A stretch of DNA of 64,000 nt from Albugo candida (taxonomy: Eukaryota > Oomycota > Peronosporomycetes > Albuginales), in assembly GCA_040437565.1 (NCBI GenBank), contig JBDOQK010000055.1, positions 62,001-126,000 on the forward strand, in the 5' to 3' direction. The position numbers were made by a program, and so were the translations under genes. Of the stretch, positions 47,103-57,533 are shown piece by piece (within the stretch, counting starts at the first letter, position 1; every line of letters begins with the position of its first letter). The notes beneath the pieces are model-generated. The model did not search any database, was not told the DNA's origin, and worked only from the letters and a program-made list of their open reading frames with translations.

Positions 47103-49424
47103 ATGCAGGATGATCGCGCATTTGTATCGTGGAAGCACAGCCGCGGCCATTTTCCATGTGCCTTGGCCACATTCGGGTGCCAGGAGCCCCAGGTACAAGT
47201 AGGAAAGCTCGTGTATGTGAATCCTCCACGAGCGGATGAGAGAATAGTAGATGAGAATTCCGTTCAGGGAGGTATTGCACTGGTGATACGAGGTGGATGC
47301 TCTTTCATTGAGAAGGCGAGGCGAGTGCAGGAAGCTGGGGCCGTTGCAATGATTCTTGCAAATAATGACCGAGAAAACATCTGGGAAACATTTCCAATGT
47401 GTAGTAAACAGCCTGAGGCTACAGAGGACATCAACATTATGATTCCTTGCGTTATGATGTCTTTAAGCACTGTAAGGGAGTTGCTTGAACGCTTCCCACC
47501 TACAAAGAGTACTGGAATGTTGACAATAGAGATAATTGGAGATGCTAAAGCGATGTATCACTGTCAGTCAATAAAGCCTCAGGACGCTGATTTTGTCCAT
47601 AAAGAAGGAGATGAGTCGATGAGGTGCTTACTTGATCCTGAAAAGGAGATCGCTTGGGAAGAATCAAGCTCTGAGCCTGATCAAGGGCCGGTGTTCACAT
47701 TTGTGCAGTGGGCAACAGAAGCGCAAATGTATCGTATTTTCTATGGGCCAATTGCAGATTTTTGTGCGTTACGTGAGGGCGAGTGTTTGGAAGGAAGTTT
47801 CGTAGTCGCTGATCCAATTCTAGCGGATATAGACGTGATGAAGAACGAAAATGAGTTAAGAGACGCAATTGTTTTGGTACAACGCGGAAAATGTACCTTT
47901 CCAGAGAAATTAGAACGGCTTCAGCGCTGTGGTGCGTTAGCAGTCATTATCGGCAACGACGATGGATCCAATCGTGACGCTACTTTTATGATAAGTGTTG
48001 ATAAGATTCCAGTGAATCATTTGCATATTCCTTTGGTTATGGTGTCTCTTTCTGTCTTTGGACTTCTCTTACAGGAAAAACCACACACAATTCGGATTCT
48101 TTGCCTTAGCAAAGAGACAACAGCAGCGATTTTGGATTCCAAGCAAGAACGATTCTCTCTATTGGAGATTCCAAAACCGATCGACACGTCAAAAGACTGC
48201 TTGTTCCGAGCTGCTCGTGAAGGAGATATTGACAAATGCCAAGAGATCTTACTTTGTCGCTCTCCGGGTACACACGACCAAATTACAGGGAAAGACGTCT
48301 ATCACATGACAGCTTTGCATCATGCATGCATTGGTGGACACGATCAGGTCGCCAAGGCTTTATTGGCAGCTGGAGCCCGGATAGATGCCATTGATTTGAA
48401 TAAACATCTTCCAGTACATTTAGCTTCCTTGTCGGGCTCAATCAAGTGCCTTGAACTTTTGGTTCAGGCTCAAAACAATTCTGATCCTGGAGGAAGTCAA
48501 AGACTGCTTTGTCGACAGAATATTGGAGGAGCTACACCGCTTCATTACGCATCCACATCAGGAAACACTCAGTGTTTGGAATGTCTGCTTACTGCCGGAG
48601 ACACAGGACCGTTGGAGAAGGATAGTACAGACTACTCGTTTTGTGGAGTCAATGTACAAGATAAAAACGGATGCACTCCTCTCCATATCACTTGTATGTC
48701 TGCGAATGTCGCGTGCTCAACACACTTGATCAAAGCGAACACACAACTCGATATTTACGATCGTCAGGATCGAAATGCTTTTGAAATTGTATGCAGCTTG
48801 GTAGATGACCCGCAGTACTCCTCGTCTGCCCTTCAAATCGCTGAAATGCTGATTAAAGCTGGAACAAAGGTACAGAAGAAAAAAGAAAAGACATCGATTT
48901 TGGATATAATTCGATCCAAACCACACAAGCAGGAGCTTATAGTCGCTTATCTTTGTCGGGAAGTAGGCGACAAAGATGGTCAACTCGTGAAATTGCAGCG
49001 CGATATGGATAAAATGTGTGATATGTGCGTTGGCTTGCAACGGGAATTACAACAGATGTCTCAACAATTCGATGAGAAACGCCTTTCACACGAAAGCGCA
49101 TCGGCAAAGCAGCAAATTGAGATCGATACATTGAAACAAAGCATTACAAAGCTGGAGCGGTCAGTATCCCTTCGGTCAAATACTTGCAGAAATACTTTCA
49201 AATGTACAGATAACCTGACTAGTTCGTTTGAAGAATGGTCCGACCAGGAGCTGGCACAGGAAGCAGCGTTGGAGCGTGACTTTGGGAAAAAACATGCGAG
49301 AGAGAATCGATTTTCTTGCGCCGTAGAATCATTTAGAAAATCATTGCTGTACTTTCCTCTCCCTGGCGTCAGAGAGCTCTTAAAGGAAGCGGAAGAGTCG
49401 TGCGTGTACGAGGAGATGATATAG
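47103..49424 (+). CDS. Two PA domains fused to ankyrin repeats and a coiled coil
   Basis: The 773-residue protein starts at ATG 47103; the duplicate start at 46741 is an overlap artefact. Residues about 30-140 and 200-330 are two protease-associated domains (GGIALVIRGGCSFIEKARRV with AVAMILANND, and DAIVLVQRGKCTFPEKLERL with ALAVIIGNDD). Residues about 365-590 hold ankyrin repeats (MTALHHACIGGHDQVAKALL, LPVHLASLSGSIKCLELLV, ATPLHYASTSGNTQCLECLL, CTPLHITCMSANVACSTHLI). A coiled coil occupies about 625-690, and the tail resembles a TPR-like helix pair. There is no signal peptide or membrane segment. PA domains usually face the lumen or outside of the cell, so a cytosolic ankyrin fusion is unusual. 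Function is unknown; a scaffold role is a guess. Confidence 0.85.
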   Translation: MQDDRAFVSWKHSRGHFPCALATFGCQEPQVQVGKLVYVNPPRADERIVDENSVQGGIALVIRGGCSFIEKARRVQEAGAVAMILANNDRENIWETFPMCSKQPEATEDINIMIPCVMMSLSTVRELLERFPPTKSTGMLTIEIIGDAKAMYHCQSIKPQDADFVHKEGDESMRCLLDPEKEIAWEESSSEPDQGPVFTFVQWATEAQMYRIFYGPIADFCALREGECLEGSFVVADPILADIDVMKNENELRDAIVLVQRGKCTFPEKLERLQRCGALAVIIGNDDGSNRDATFMISVDKIPVNHLHIPLVMVSLSVFGLLLQEKPHTIRILCLSKETTAAILDSKQERFSLLEIPKPIDTSKDCLFRAAREGDIDKCQEILLCRSPGTHDQITGKDVYHMTALHHACIGGHDQVAKALLAAGARIDAIDLNKHLPVHLASLSGSIKCLELLVQAQNNSDPGGSQRLLCRQNIGGATPLHYASTSGNTQCLECLLTAGDTGPLEKDSTDYSFCGVNVQDKNGCTPLHITCMSANVACSTHLIKANTQLDIYDRQDRNAFEIVCSLVDDPQYSSSALQIAEMLIKAGTKVQKKKEKTSILDIIRSKPHKQELIVAYLCREVGDKDGQLVKLQRDMDKMCDMCVGLQRELQQMSQQFDEKRLSHESASAKQQIEIDTLKQSITKLERSVSLRSNTCRNTFKCTDNLTSSFEEWSDQELAQEAALERDFGKKHARENRFSCAVESFRKSLLYFPLPGVRELLKEAEESCVYEEMI

Positions 49425-49638
49425 ATGTCAAGAAGCAAATCAGCCGGAGCTCTCATAGTTCAAATTACGGTGATTTACTGATTTCGTAAACCGCTAAAAA
49501 TGTCTACGAATTGTAGCATGTAAGTTAATTGAATGTTTCTGGTATCGTGTCGCGTTTCCTACAAGAAGAGTCGTTCGATGGTCTCTGTTGGAAGGGTACA
49601 TTATCGAACAGTCAACGCTTGTTTTGTGGAATTCACGC

Positions 49639-49899
49639 ATGTTTCTATACTTCTACTTCTATTAGTTTATCCGTCTAGCGGAAAGCCTTCCTCTTGCGGA
49701 GGATGGTCCATCTGTCATTGCGACAACTCCAGGAGTAGAATTAAGCTACTATGCTGCTTACGGCAGAAATATGGCTATCGCCGACGAGCGTTTCCTGGCC
49801 ATACTAAGTTGCAAAATTGAATATTGCGCGCTAGTTTGCCAGCGCAATAATAATGCAATAATAGAATTGCCAGATCCTCTCGTCCTACTAAAAAAATAA
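49639..49899 (+). pseudogene. Relic of a second secreted-type gene family
   Basis: An 87-codon frame begins with a hydrophobic run (MFLYFYFY) followed by FIRLAESLPLAEDGPSV, then YGRNMAIADERFLAILSC and IEYCALVCQRN. It looks like a former signal peptide plus a short cysteine-bearing chain. This copy is broken by about one break. More decayed relatives lie at about 55220-55470 and 55960-56220 (with CNGRYVAIAERM-like segments), always upstream of a secreted-family gene. Confidence 0.45.
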
Positions 49900-50116
49900 T
49901 TCTTATCAATAGCATTTTCACACATAAAACTGCAGGTAAGGGAATACGCCATCTCAACCACTTGTCCTTTTTGCAATAGCTGAACATACGCGAAATGCAC
50001 CTGCCAAAATATCACAAGTATCAAGTGTCACATCGATCGAGTATTGATAGGAGCGATATTGTGTAAGTATGACACAATGAAATATACTAGTAATCTATCA
50101 AGGTGGACCGATAGGG

Positions 50117-50216
50117 NNNNNNNNNNNNNNNNNNNNNNNNNNNNNNNNNNNNNNNNNNNNNNNNNNNNNNNNNNNNNNNNNNNNNNNNNNNNNNNNNNNN
50201 NNNNNNNNNNNNNNNN
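50117..50216. other. Assembly gap (100 N), 12-base overlap
   Basis: GGACCGATAGGG stands on both sides. Confidence 0.85.
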
Positions 50217-50532
50217 GGACCGATAGGGTATTGTGGAATGAGAGCAGCGGTATAGGCTCAGATTAGCTAATACGGAATAAAGAACTTACTCACAGAAGTA
50301 CATGCTCTCCAGTTACCCTCTTCAATCCATACGTATGAGATACAGAGCTTTGAAACCCTAAGAAATTCCAGAAACAGCTGTTTATATACTGAGAATACGC
50401 GCATCACCATATGTTGCCTTCAAAGTCTTTGCATAGCGTAACTAGGCAAGTTGGTATTACACATGCGGAAGAAAATTATTCTATGCGTACAGAAAAGAAG
50501 AAAAAACCGCTGGAAAGAGAGAAATGATCTGG

Positions 50533-50547
50533 TTCATTCTCTCAATT
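50533..50547 (+). promoter_or_regulatory. Initiator/flanking element of secreted gene 6
   Basis: TTCATTCTCTCAATT lies 34 bases before the first ATG (50567) and 109 before the second (50642). Confidence 0.65.
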
Positions 50548-50566
50548 GCAATAAAGCGGCTCACTA

Positions 50567-51106
50567 ATGCAGCATTTTTTTGGTTATTTTTTTGGGACTA
50601 TACTTGCGATTGTACCCTGGTTATCAGCACGTCGATGCATAATGATCTTGGTTTGCATACTCCTAATGAATACCATATCTATAGGCGCGCGTCGGCCAAT
50701 AGATGCGTCGTCTTCACCTAGGATGAAGGCAGATCCTTGGAAGTATCATATCGACAAATTAGACTGTAACTATTTTCCTTATAAACATTGGAGGGGTTAC
50801 ATTGGAATGAAGTGGGTTTTAAGCGTGTGTGATACTACGCATTCAGACGAACAACATGAGGCCTGTTCACAAAACTTAAAGCGCTATATGAGATCATTTC
50901 GGCAGAGAAGTGAACGGCACCTAAAGAACATTTCCTTACTGGAAGCTTATTTTACGCAACTCGGTACTGTGGTGCAAGATACAGTCCTTTCTTATATAAA
51001 GAGCAAAACGTTTCGCTGCAAAAGTTATCTTCAGGGCTTAGAATTATTCTATGATAAAGTGTATCTTTTTGTGATATCCGAATGTAGTACACTTGAGTAT
51101 GACTAA
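50567..51106 (+). CDS. Secreted cysteine-containing protein, family member 6
   Basis: Two starts are possible. ATG 50567 gives 179 residues and sits 34 bases after the initiator, the spacing seen in genes 1, 2, 4 and 5. ATG 50642 gives 154 residues beginning MILVCILLMNTISIGA, which aligns with the starts of genes 7 and 8. Both N-termini are hydrophobic. The mature chain has five cysteines: LDCNYF, VCDTT, EACSQN, FRCKSY and the terminal ECST. It shares C-x-x-F-P-x-x-x-W-[KR]-[GN]-Y with members 7 and 8 (here CNYFPYKHWRGY), and ends with KVYLFVISECSTLEYD, the family signature. The frame is intact. No RXLR motif is present. Confidence 0.8.
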   Translation: MQHFFGYFFGTILAIVPWLSARRCIMILVCILLMNTISIGARRPIDASSSPRMKADPWKYHIDKLDCNYFPYKHWRGYIGMKWVLSVCDTTHSDEQHEACSQNLKRYMRSFRQRSERHLKNISLLEAYFTQLGTVVQDTVLSYIKSKTFRCKSYLQGLELFYDKVYLFVISECSTLEYD

Positions 51107-51307
51107 TATACTCGCGCATGGTTGGACATGCGTCGTAAATTTTTCGTCTATACTAGTCATTTGATGTAGAAACATTCGACCTTGTTCATGCACATTTTAT
51201 GATATATCTTATCATTTCCTGGTGCACATCGCCAGCACGTAAATAATACAATGCTCATGAGTTCCTACTGTTGTAAACCGCTCAATGAAGGTGAAGTATC
51301 ATCTATA
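51107..51307. other. 3' flank of secreted gene 6, end of contig
   Basis: The last 66 bases (51242-51307) are identical to 53006-53071, which shows that this contig really continues into the one starting at 53006. Confidence 0.8.
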
Positions 51308-51407
51308 NNNNNNNNNNNNNNNNNNNNNNNNNNNNNNNNNNNNNNNNNNNNNNNNNNNNNNNNNNNNNNNNNNNNNNNNNNNNNNNNNNNNNNNNNNNNN
51401 NNNNNNN
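51308..51407. other. Assembly gap at a probable misjoin
   Basis: The left flank overlaps the contig starting at 53006, and the right flank (51408-51428) overlaps the contig ending at 55471. The two sides of this gap do not overlap each other. Confidence 0.85.
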
Positions 51408-51940
51408 CCAGCGAAATGTAAAAAATACACTAATCCCTTACCCCTGATATAATTATGAGATTCTCACTGTTAACATCCACAACCACATACATATGCAGAC
51501 TAGGGGATACGCCACCTCAAATACCTGTCTTCATATTGGTCGAGTATTGATAGAAACGAAATCGGTCGATCATACAATCATTAAGGCTACCCTGTTGAGA
51601 ACGGACCGATAAGGGGTTCGTGGTATAATTTCTAGCAGGAGAAAGCTTCGTATAATTCTAACGCGCACTATGCATGCGAGATACATAGAGCACGATAAGC
51701 TAAGACATCACAGAAACAGCTGTTTATTACTTATGGTACGCGTATTACGATATGTTGTATATTAAATCTTTACGTTGCGTAATTAGACAAGTTGGTACCA
51801 TACATACGGAGTGCGGAAAAACGAGCTTTTCTTCGTGTAAGAGCTTCCTATACAGACAAATTCAAAATACCTAGAAAGGCAGAGGAAAACGTTAGTAGCA
51901 GAGGCTGGTATACAATATTCTTTACAGTCCAATGGAGTGG

Positions 51941-51955
51941 TTCATTTCACCATTG
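51941..51955 (+). promoter_or_regulatory. Initiator-like element of secreted gene 7
   Basis: TTCATTTCACCATTG lies 64 bases before the ATG at 52005; gene 8 has the same spacing. Confidence 0.55.
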
Positions 51956-52004
51956 CAACACTCTTCCCTTCACTCACCATTCTACCTTTTTCATCAAAAT
52001 TCCG

Positions 52005-52507
52005 ATGATATCATTTTGCATACTCTTACTTAATGCCATATCGATAAACGCGAATCAGGCAATTCGTGTTTCGCCTCCAACTAGAATGGACACAGATCCT
52101 TATTACCATATCGATAAATTAAACTGTAGCACTTTTCCTGCAGATAAGTGGAAAGGTTACGATCAAATGAAGTCAGTCCTTATTCGGGTGTGCTCTCAAG
52201 TGTACATGACCGCAGTTCACTGAAGCTCAAGGGCTACCTCGAAACATTTTTGTGGAAAAGAGAAAAGCATCAACACAATGCAGCCCTGTTCAAACTTTAT
52301 CTTTCGGATCTAAATCCTCCAACAGACGCCTCAGTCACTGATTATATAAAGAGAAGAAACTTTTTCAGCAAAAACCATCTCCCTGACTTCGAGTATATTA
52401 CTGATAAAGTATCTCTTTTTGTGATATCCGAATGTAGTACACTCCAATACAATAATGAACTTCGTGCATGGTTGAGACGTGCGTTGCAGATTTCTCCTTT
52501 TTCCTAA
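52005..52507 (+). pseudogene. Secreted-family member 7, broken copy
   Basis: The left half begins MISFCILLLNAISINA, a signal peptide nearly identical to that of gene 8, and contains HIDKLNCSTFPADKWKGY, the motif shared with gene 6. The right half ends with KVSLFVISECSTLQYN, the family signature, and then runs on longer than its relatives. The copy is broken by about one break. It is the closest relative of genes 6 and 8, and its promoter region is well kept, so the damage looks recent; a sequencing error is an alternative. Confidence 0.7.
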
Positions 52508-52905
52508 TTGTCTGATGTAGATATATGTGACCTGTGAATGTCCTTCTATGATTTTTTCTTGTCATTGCCTGGAGCACATCGCCAGCTCGCAAACAATACA
52601 ATGCTCGTTGGTTCCTACTGTCAAAAACTAAACACCGCTCTATGGAGGTAAAGTGTCATCTGTACAACACGAAAGTATATCTAACTTACCCGTTCGAAGA
52701 CGAGCTTATTCTAGTCAATCGTTTGATTGAAATGAAAAATATTCTTCTCTACAGTCATTATTTTTACGCTCGTAGGAGCAACACGTGAATGTGATCAGAG
52801 GACCACCACTACACATCAATCAATGCCTCCGCATTCACATTTCTTTTCGAATGAAAGAAATACGGAAACCAGATTTACGTACAATCGCATCATCAAACCG
52901 AGACG
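52508..52905. other. 3' flank of secreted gene 7
   Basis: No gene is seen. It is homologous to 51107-51307 plus 53006-53330 and to 60465-60880, the downstream part of the repeated unit. Confidence 0.6.
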
Positions 52906-53005
52906 NNNNNNNNNNNNNNNNNNNNNNNNNNNNNNNNNNNNNNNNNNNNNNNNNNNNNNNNNNNNNNNNNNNNNNNNNNNNNNNNNNNNNNNNNNNNNNN
53001 NNNNN
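52906..53005. other. Assembly gap at a probable misjoin
   Basis: The right flank (53006-53071) repeats 51242-51307 rather than the sequence left of this gap. Confidence 0.85.
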
Positions 53006-55471
53006 AATAATACAATGCTCATGAGTTCCTACTGTTGTAAACCGCTCAATGAAGGTGAAGTATCATCTATACACGAAAGTATATCTAACTTACCCGTAAG
53101 CGTACCTGTTTGAAGACAAGCTTGTTCGAATCAATCTATTGATTGAGATGAGGACTATTCTTCTCTTCAGTCATTATTTTACGCTGGTTGTACGAGCAAC
53201 ACGTGAATGTGATCAGATGACCACCACTACACATCAATCAATTAATCCGCATGCATTCGCATTTCTTTTCGGGTAAAAGAAATACATTACGTGCAGTCGC
53301 ATCATCAAACCGAGGCGTAGTAAGAACGAGATAGTTTGACTTCCATTTTGGTGAGCAGATTTCGTCAGTAGACCGGTCTGTATTTATCCAACATCTTATT
53401 CATTCCTTGCGGTCGGGAAGAACGTGACTAGGCAATTACAAACGATTTTGCCCGTGTGTAATGACAGCTTATATCACGAAAGGTACTACCATAATCCCTC
53501 TAAAAGCATCATAGGATGTGGTCAATACACTGACGAATGCCCACCGACGCTCCCAAAGCTATCCCTAACGCGAACGAGCGGTACATATAGAATGTCTTGA
53601 TTAACTTTGCAGAGGAAAATCAGTGGCCAAGTAGGCTGAATAAAGAAAGCATGTGCGGCGCCAGCCTTCAAACGATCGACAAGGTCCTGAATCCCGCACT
53701 AATGGCTGAAGGTGAGACGGATCACGTGTATTCGGATGCATTGTATATGGGCATGTATATTACTCAATTTACCGGAACGAGCAGCACTTGTCACGTGCTT
53801 TGCTACTAGGATAATCAATAAGGCCGTAATCGCTAGCTACCCAGTAATCAAAACATCAATAGTCTAACTTTCTGATGTGGGCTTAGCAATACGAACGAAA
53901 ACCAAGTCAGCCTTCGAAATTTTTCGGGATTCTTAGATGTTGTATTTCACATTCATCACACAATAGATCAACAAAATATAAGAGCTCGGAATCATATATA
54001 TTTCAATTGGCGCAAGCAGCTCAAATCAATCTTCAGGCAGCGGTACTCTACGTATAAGGAATCCATTCCTTTCATAGTAGAGGCTTTATACATTACAGGC
54101 ATGGGAACAAAGTGACATGATTTTGAGCATAATGATAAAAGCTGTACGTGAAGCTAAAATACAGGTGCAGATGATAGTGAACATCCGCTATTTCTGATTT
54201 GAGTGGAGTCGTTGGCGTAGTCTTCCACGGTCGAAAAAACGCAACAGGACATCATGCCGCTGCTGATTATTCTTGGACTCTAACTTGGATTGTAAAACGT
54301 GTGGAGCTATCTCGAACAAGTGCAGCAATGACAAGGAATTTCTTACTCATGACTAAGAGCGTCATCAGGCTACTTTTGAAACTCGTACCGACAATTTGTG
54401 CCTATTTTATCACTTCAACGCTGCTACGTATTGAGAAGAGTTGGTATTTTGTCACATGAGGAATTAGAGTTAGCAGATAGCACTTCTTGAGACAAACCAG
54501 CATCGAGGCTTATTTGTCAAATAGAATTACGATGCGAACCAGCAAACGCGACGTGCACGAGTCATAAAGTCGATCCAAACAATAAAAACGACGTAAACAG
54601 ACAGAGCGTTTGGTGGCATGACACAACTTTCCGGTTCTGAAGTGCTATATATGCTTCCTCGATTTTTCTGACTTTTGCTCGGAGATCTATTCGACCAAGT
54701 TCATGCAATGTTCTAAATATATCAATGGCATTCACTTATTTCGCCCACATAGTTCTACCGTATGCCACATAGGCTGCGGTAGCGGAACACTTCATCAATA
54801 TTGATGAGATGCAGGCGGTCTATTGTAAGCATTTACCCTATTTGGATCTCAATCAAGCCTGACAACCGAAAAAAGCTATTTTGTCAGCAAAGACAAGAGT
54901 AAAAGTCAATCAGAAATGTCAAGCTATTCGCACAATCAAAGATAGTGCACGGAGTCCTGGTTTTGAAATTCTTCCGTCAGCTGAGGTGAGTGCTGGATCG
55001 ATATCAAACTGAACGAGCAGCGAAGATCCAGTGTGCCTTTACCTTCACAAAGGTGATGAGGAGCGAATAAGTGGAGACTCAAGTTATGTTAGACCAAGGC
55101 TGATTGCTTGACCTAGTAGCTGGATGTGTCCAAGACTCGAATCGAGTTGGAGCATGTAATTTAAAGCATTGTTTCTGGTCGGACTTTTCGTGCCCCCACT
55201 TACTACAAAAAGAATGGTTTCATCGTCTCATATCATACTTCAATTAGTCTTTCCTGTCATCAGTGTAGACTTTTGCCAGAAAGCCTCTTGCTCAGAATGG
55301 TTCATATGACACAGGCTACTGCAACGGCAGGTACGTGGCCATTGCCGAACGAATGATTTCCTGATCATTTTGATATCGTGAGATTAATGCAGTGTGCCAC
55401 GTGGTGGCTCAGGCTCTTACGTTATGGTCAGCTTGCTAAAGGCTAGATTGCCAGCGAAATGTAAAAAATAC
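53006..55471. other. Downstream block of repeated unit, decayed
   Basis: No intact gene is seen. The block is related along its length to about 60660-62760 (for example ATCCGCATGCATTCGCATTTC, and the stretch around 54500-54800 versus 62130-62470). A former coding segment may begin near 54728 (MAFTYFAHIVLPYAT), but it is broken. Its right end (about 55190-55471) is the relic-bearing start of the next unit. Confidence 0.55.
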
Positions 55472-55571
55472 NNNNNNNNNNNNNNNNNNNNNNNNNNNNN
55501 NNNNNNNNNNNNNNNNNNNNNNNNNNNNNNNNNNNNNNNNNNNNNNNNNNNNNNNNNNNNNNNNNNNNNNN
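55472..55571. other. Assembly gap (100 N)
   Basis: The left flank overlaps the contig beginning at 51408 (21 identical bases). The right flank is the dispersed repeat. Confidence 0.85.
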
Positions 55572-55765
55572 CAATCACCCAAAACAGGGTGACTCATGAG
55601 GGTTGCCACGTCACTACAAGTGGACGCTAGAACCCTTGGTTGTGTCGATATGTCGACTTGGACCATTGTTTTCGAGAGGAAAGAGTTGAAAAAAGTAGTT
55701 TTTCGAGTTGTTTTGTATTAAATAGGCGGGTTACGTAGTAGCCGGCAAATTGAGAAGTAGTGGGC
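55572..55765 (+). repeat. Dispersed repeat, copy 2
   Basis: It is nearly the reverse complement of 21436-21627. Its outer edge is hidden in the gap, so the full length and family are not known; a solo LTR fossil is one possibility. Confidence 0.6.
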
Positions 55766-56410
55766 AATCACAGTCAGCAAAACATCCAAGAATTCAGCCG
55801 ATCTACAGGAAAGAACGTTCTAGTTGTAAATAAGCTATTATGTCAAAATTCTAGATTTTGACTCGCCTGCACTTCATTGTCTGAACACGTTTGGTTGAGG
55901 ATCTTCGTGTCGAAACTTACAGGGACTTTCGAACAATGTAAACCAACGCTTATTTATGAAATCCACACATCTTCCCATACTTCGTTTATTCTTTCCTGTC
56001 ATTAGTTCAGACCTTTAGTAGAAAGCCTCTTGCTCAGAATGGTTCATATGACTCTGGCTACTGCAACGGCAGGTACATGACAATCGCCGAGCCGAATGAT
56101 TTCCTGATCATTTTGATATCGTGAGATCAATACAGCGTGCCACGTGATGGCCCAGCCTCTTACGTTATGGTCAGCTTGCTGAAGGCTAGACTGCCAGCGA
56201 AATGTAAAAAATACAGGAATCCCTTACCTCTGATATAAATATGAGATTCTTACCGACAATTATTGTTCAACCACATACATATGCAGACTAGGGGATATGC
56301 CACCTCAAGCACCTGTCTTCTTTGCAATATCGAAACTCATGCGAGTTTTATTTGCATTAAGTTTGCTTCTAAATAAACCTACCGAAGTATTAGGTGTGAA
56401 CAAGAGAATA
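55766..56410. other. Left part of duplicated unit 3
   Basis: It contains a decayed copy of the relic gene (about 55960-56220) and the segment CCAGCGAAATGTAAAAAATA also found at 51408 and 55451. The unit is then interrupted by the transposon. Confidence 0.55.
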
Positions 56411-56560
56411 TGGGGATTTTATACCACTTTTTAAAAAATATGTGGTTTATATACCAAAAGTTAAAACAAATATGGTTTTTATACCAAAAGTTGAAAGCAA
56501 AAGGTTACCAAACGTTGAAAAATCACGGTTTATATACCAAAACGAATATTACTCGAGCGA
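56411..56560 (+). repeat. Left terminal inverted repeat of MULE
   Basis: Three to four units of the ATGGTTTATATACCAAAAGT type, followed by CCAAAACGAATATTAC, which is mirrored at the right end. Confidence 0.75.
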
Positions 56561-57152
56561 AATTGAAAGAAAAATGAAATGTACACCAAAAATTCTGAAG
56601 TTTTTTTAAAATTATGAAAAAAATACCAAAAAGTCTGAAGTTTACACATTCTTGAGTGCTATATCGTTAGAATATTCACATCTGGCGACTATGACGACTA
56701 GTCAGCAACGATGTCTACCTTGGTAAGGCACGAGAGTCAAGTGACAGCTATTCACCAAGGGACTAGGCATACGGGCGTGCATATTTTTACTCACGCGACA
56801 AAATATCAAATTCGATTATTGAATACACCGAAAAAGTTGGACGAGCGTTTCGTGCCATATCGAGGGACCACAGACGCTACGAGGTGTTGTGTGTCGATCC
56901 AAATTGCAGCTTCGCAGTCGCTCTTGCGTACGGTAGGGAATTTGAGCCGCCTCATACGTTCGTGCCATACACATGCGCTGCTACGAGGGTTGACTTGGCT
57001 TCATACGAAGCGATTCGTGGAAACAAGACTTCGTACGTCGCTTAGATTGACTCGGCCCTCCAGTTCGTCATTGATATGGGTCGTGACGCCAGTCGAGCTG
57101 AGATGCAGAAGAAGCTGATGGCTGATTGGCGTCGATTGACGTACCAAACTTG

Positions 57153-57252
57153 NNNNNNNNNNNNNNNNNNNNNNNNNNNNNNNNNNNNNNNNNNNNNNNN
57201 NNNNNNNNNNNNNNNNNNNNNNNNNNNNNNNNNNNNNNNNNNNNNNNNNNNN
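57153..57252. other. Assembly gap inside MULE
   Basis: Bases just left of the gap reappear right of it first as an inverted copy and then directly; see the fold-back entry. Confidence 0.85.
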
Positions 57253-57533
57253 CAAGTTTGGTACGTCAATCGACGCCAATCAGCCATCAGCTTCTTCTGC
57301 ATCTCAGCTCGACTGGCGTCACGACCCATATCAATGACGAACTGGAGGGCCGAGTCAATCTAAGCGACGTACGAAGTCTTGTTTCCACGAAGCGATTCGT
57401 GGAAACAAGACTTCGTACGTCGCTTAGATTGACTCGGCCCTCCAGTTCGTCATTGATATGGGTCGTGACGCCAGTCGAGCTGAGATGCAGAAGAAGCTGA
57501 TGGCTGATTGGCGTCGATTGACGTACCAAACTT
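57253..57533. repeat. Perfect-looking inverted duplication (fold-back), probably artefact
   Basis: The arm 57253-57393 is the reverse complement of about 57398-57533, meeting at TTCCACGAA-gcga-TTCGTGGAA. The same 140 bases also stand left of the gap. A fold-back at a contig end is a common assembly or amplification artefact. Confidence 0.75.

Larger units (their letters stand above)
49425..50566. other. Left part of duplicated unit 1, with gap
   Basis: This spacer starts the array of repeated units carrying secreted genes 6-8. It contains the relic at 49639-49899 and a gap (50117-50216) with a 12-base overlap. The stretch around 50030-50300 (CGAGTATTGATAG, ACCGATA) is shared with 51545-51640 and 59525-59640. 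Confidence 0.6.

Noticed and set aside
57253-57533. Inverted repeat read as a genuine hairpin or small foldback transposon
   Set aside because: The same sequence stands directly left of the gap in transposase frame, so a contig-end artefact is the simpler explanation.
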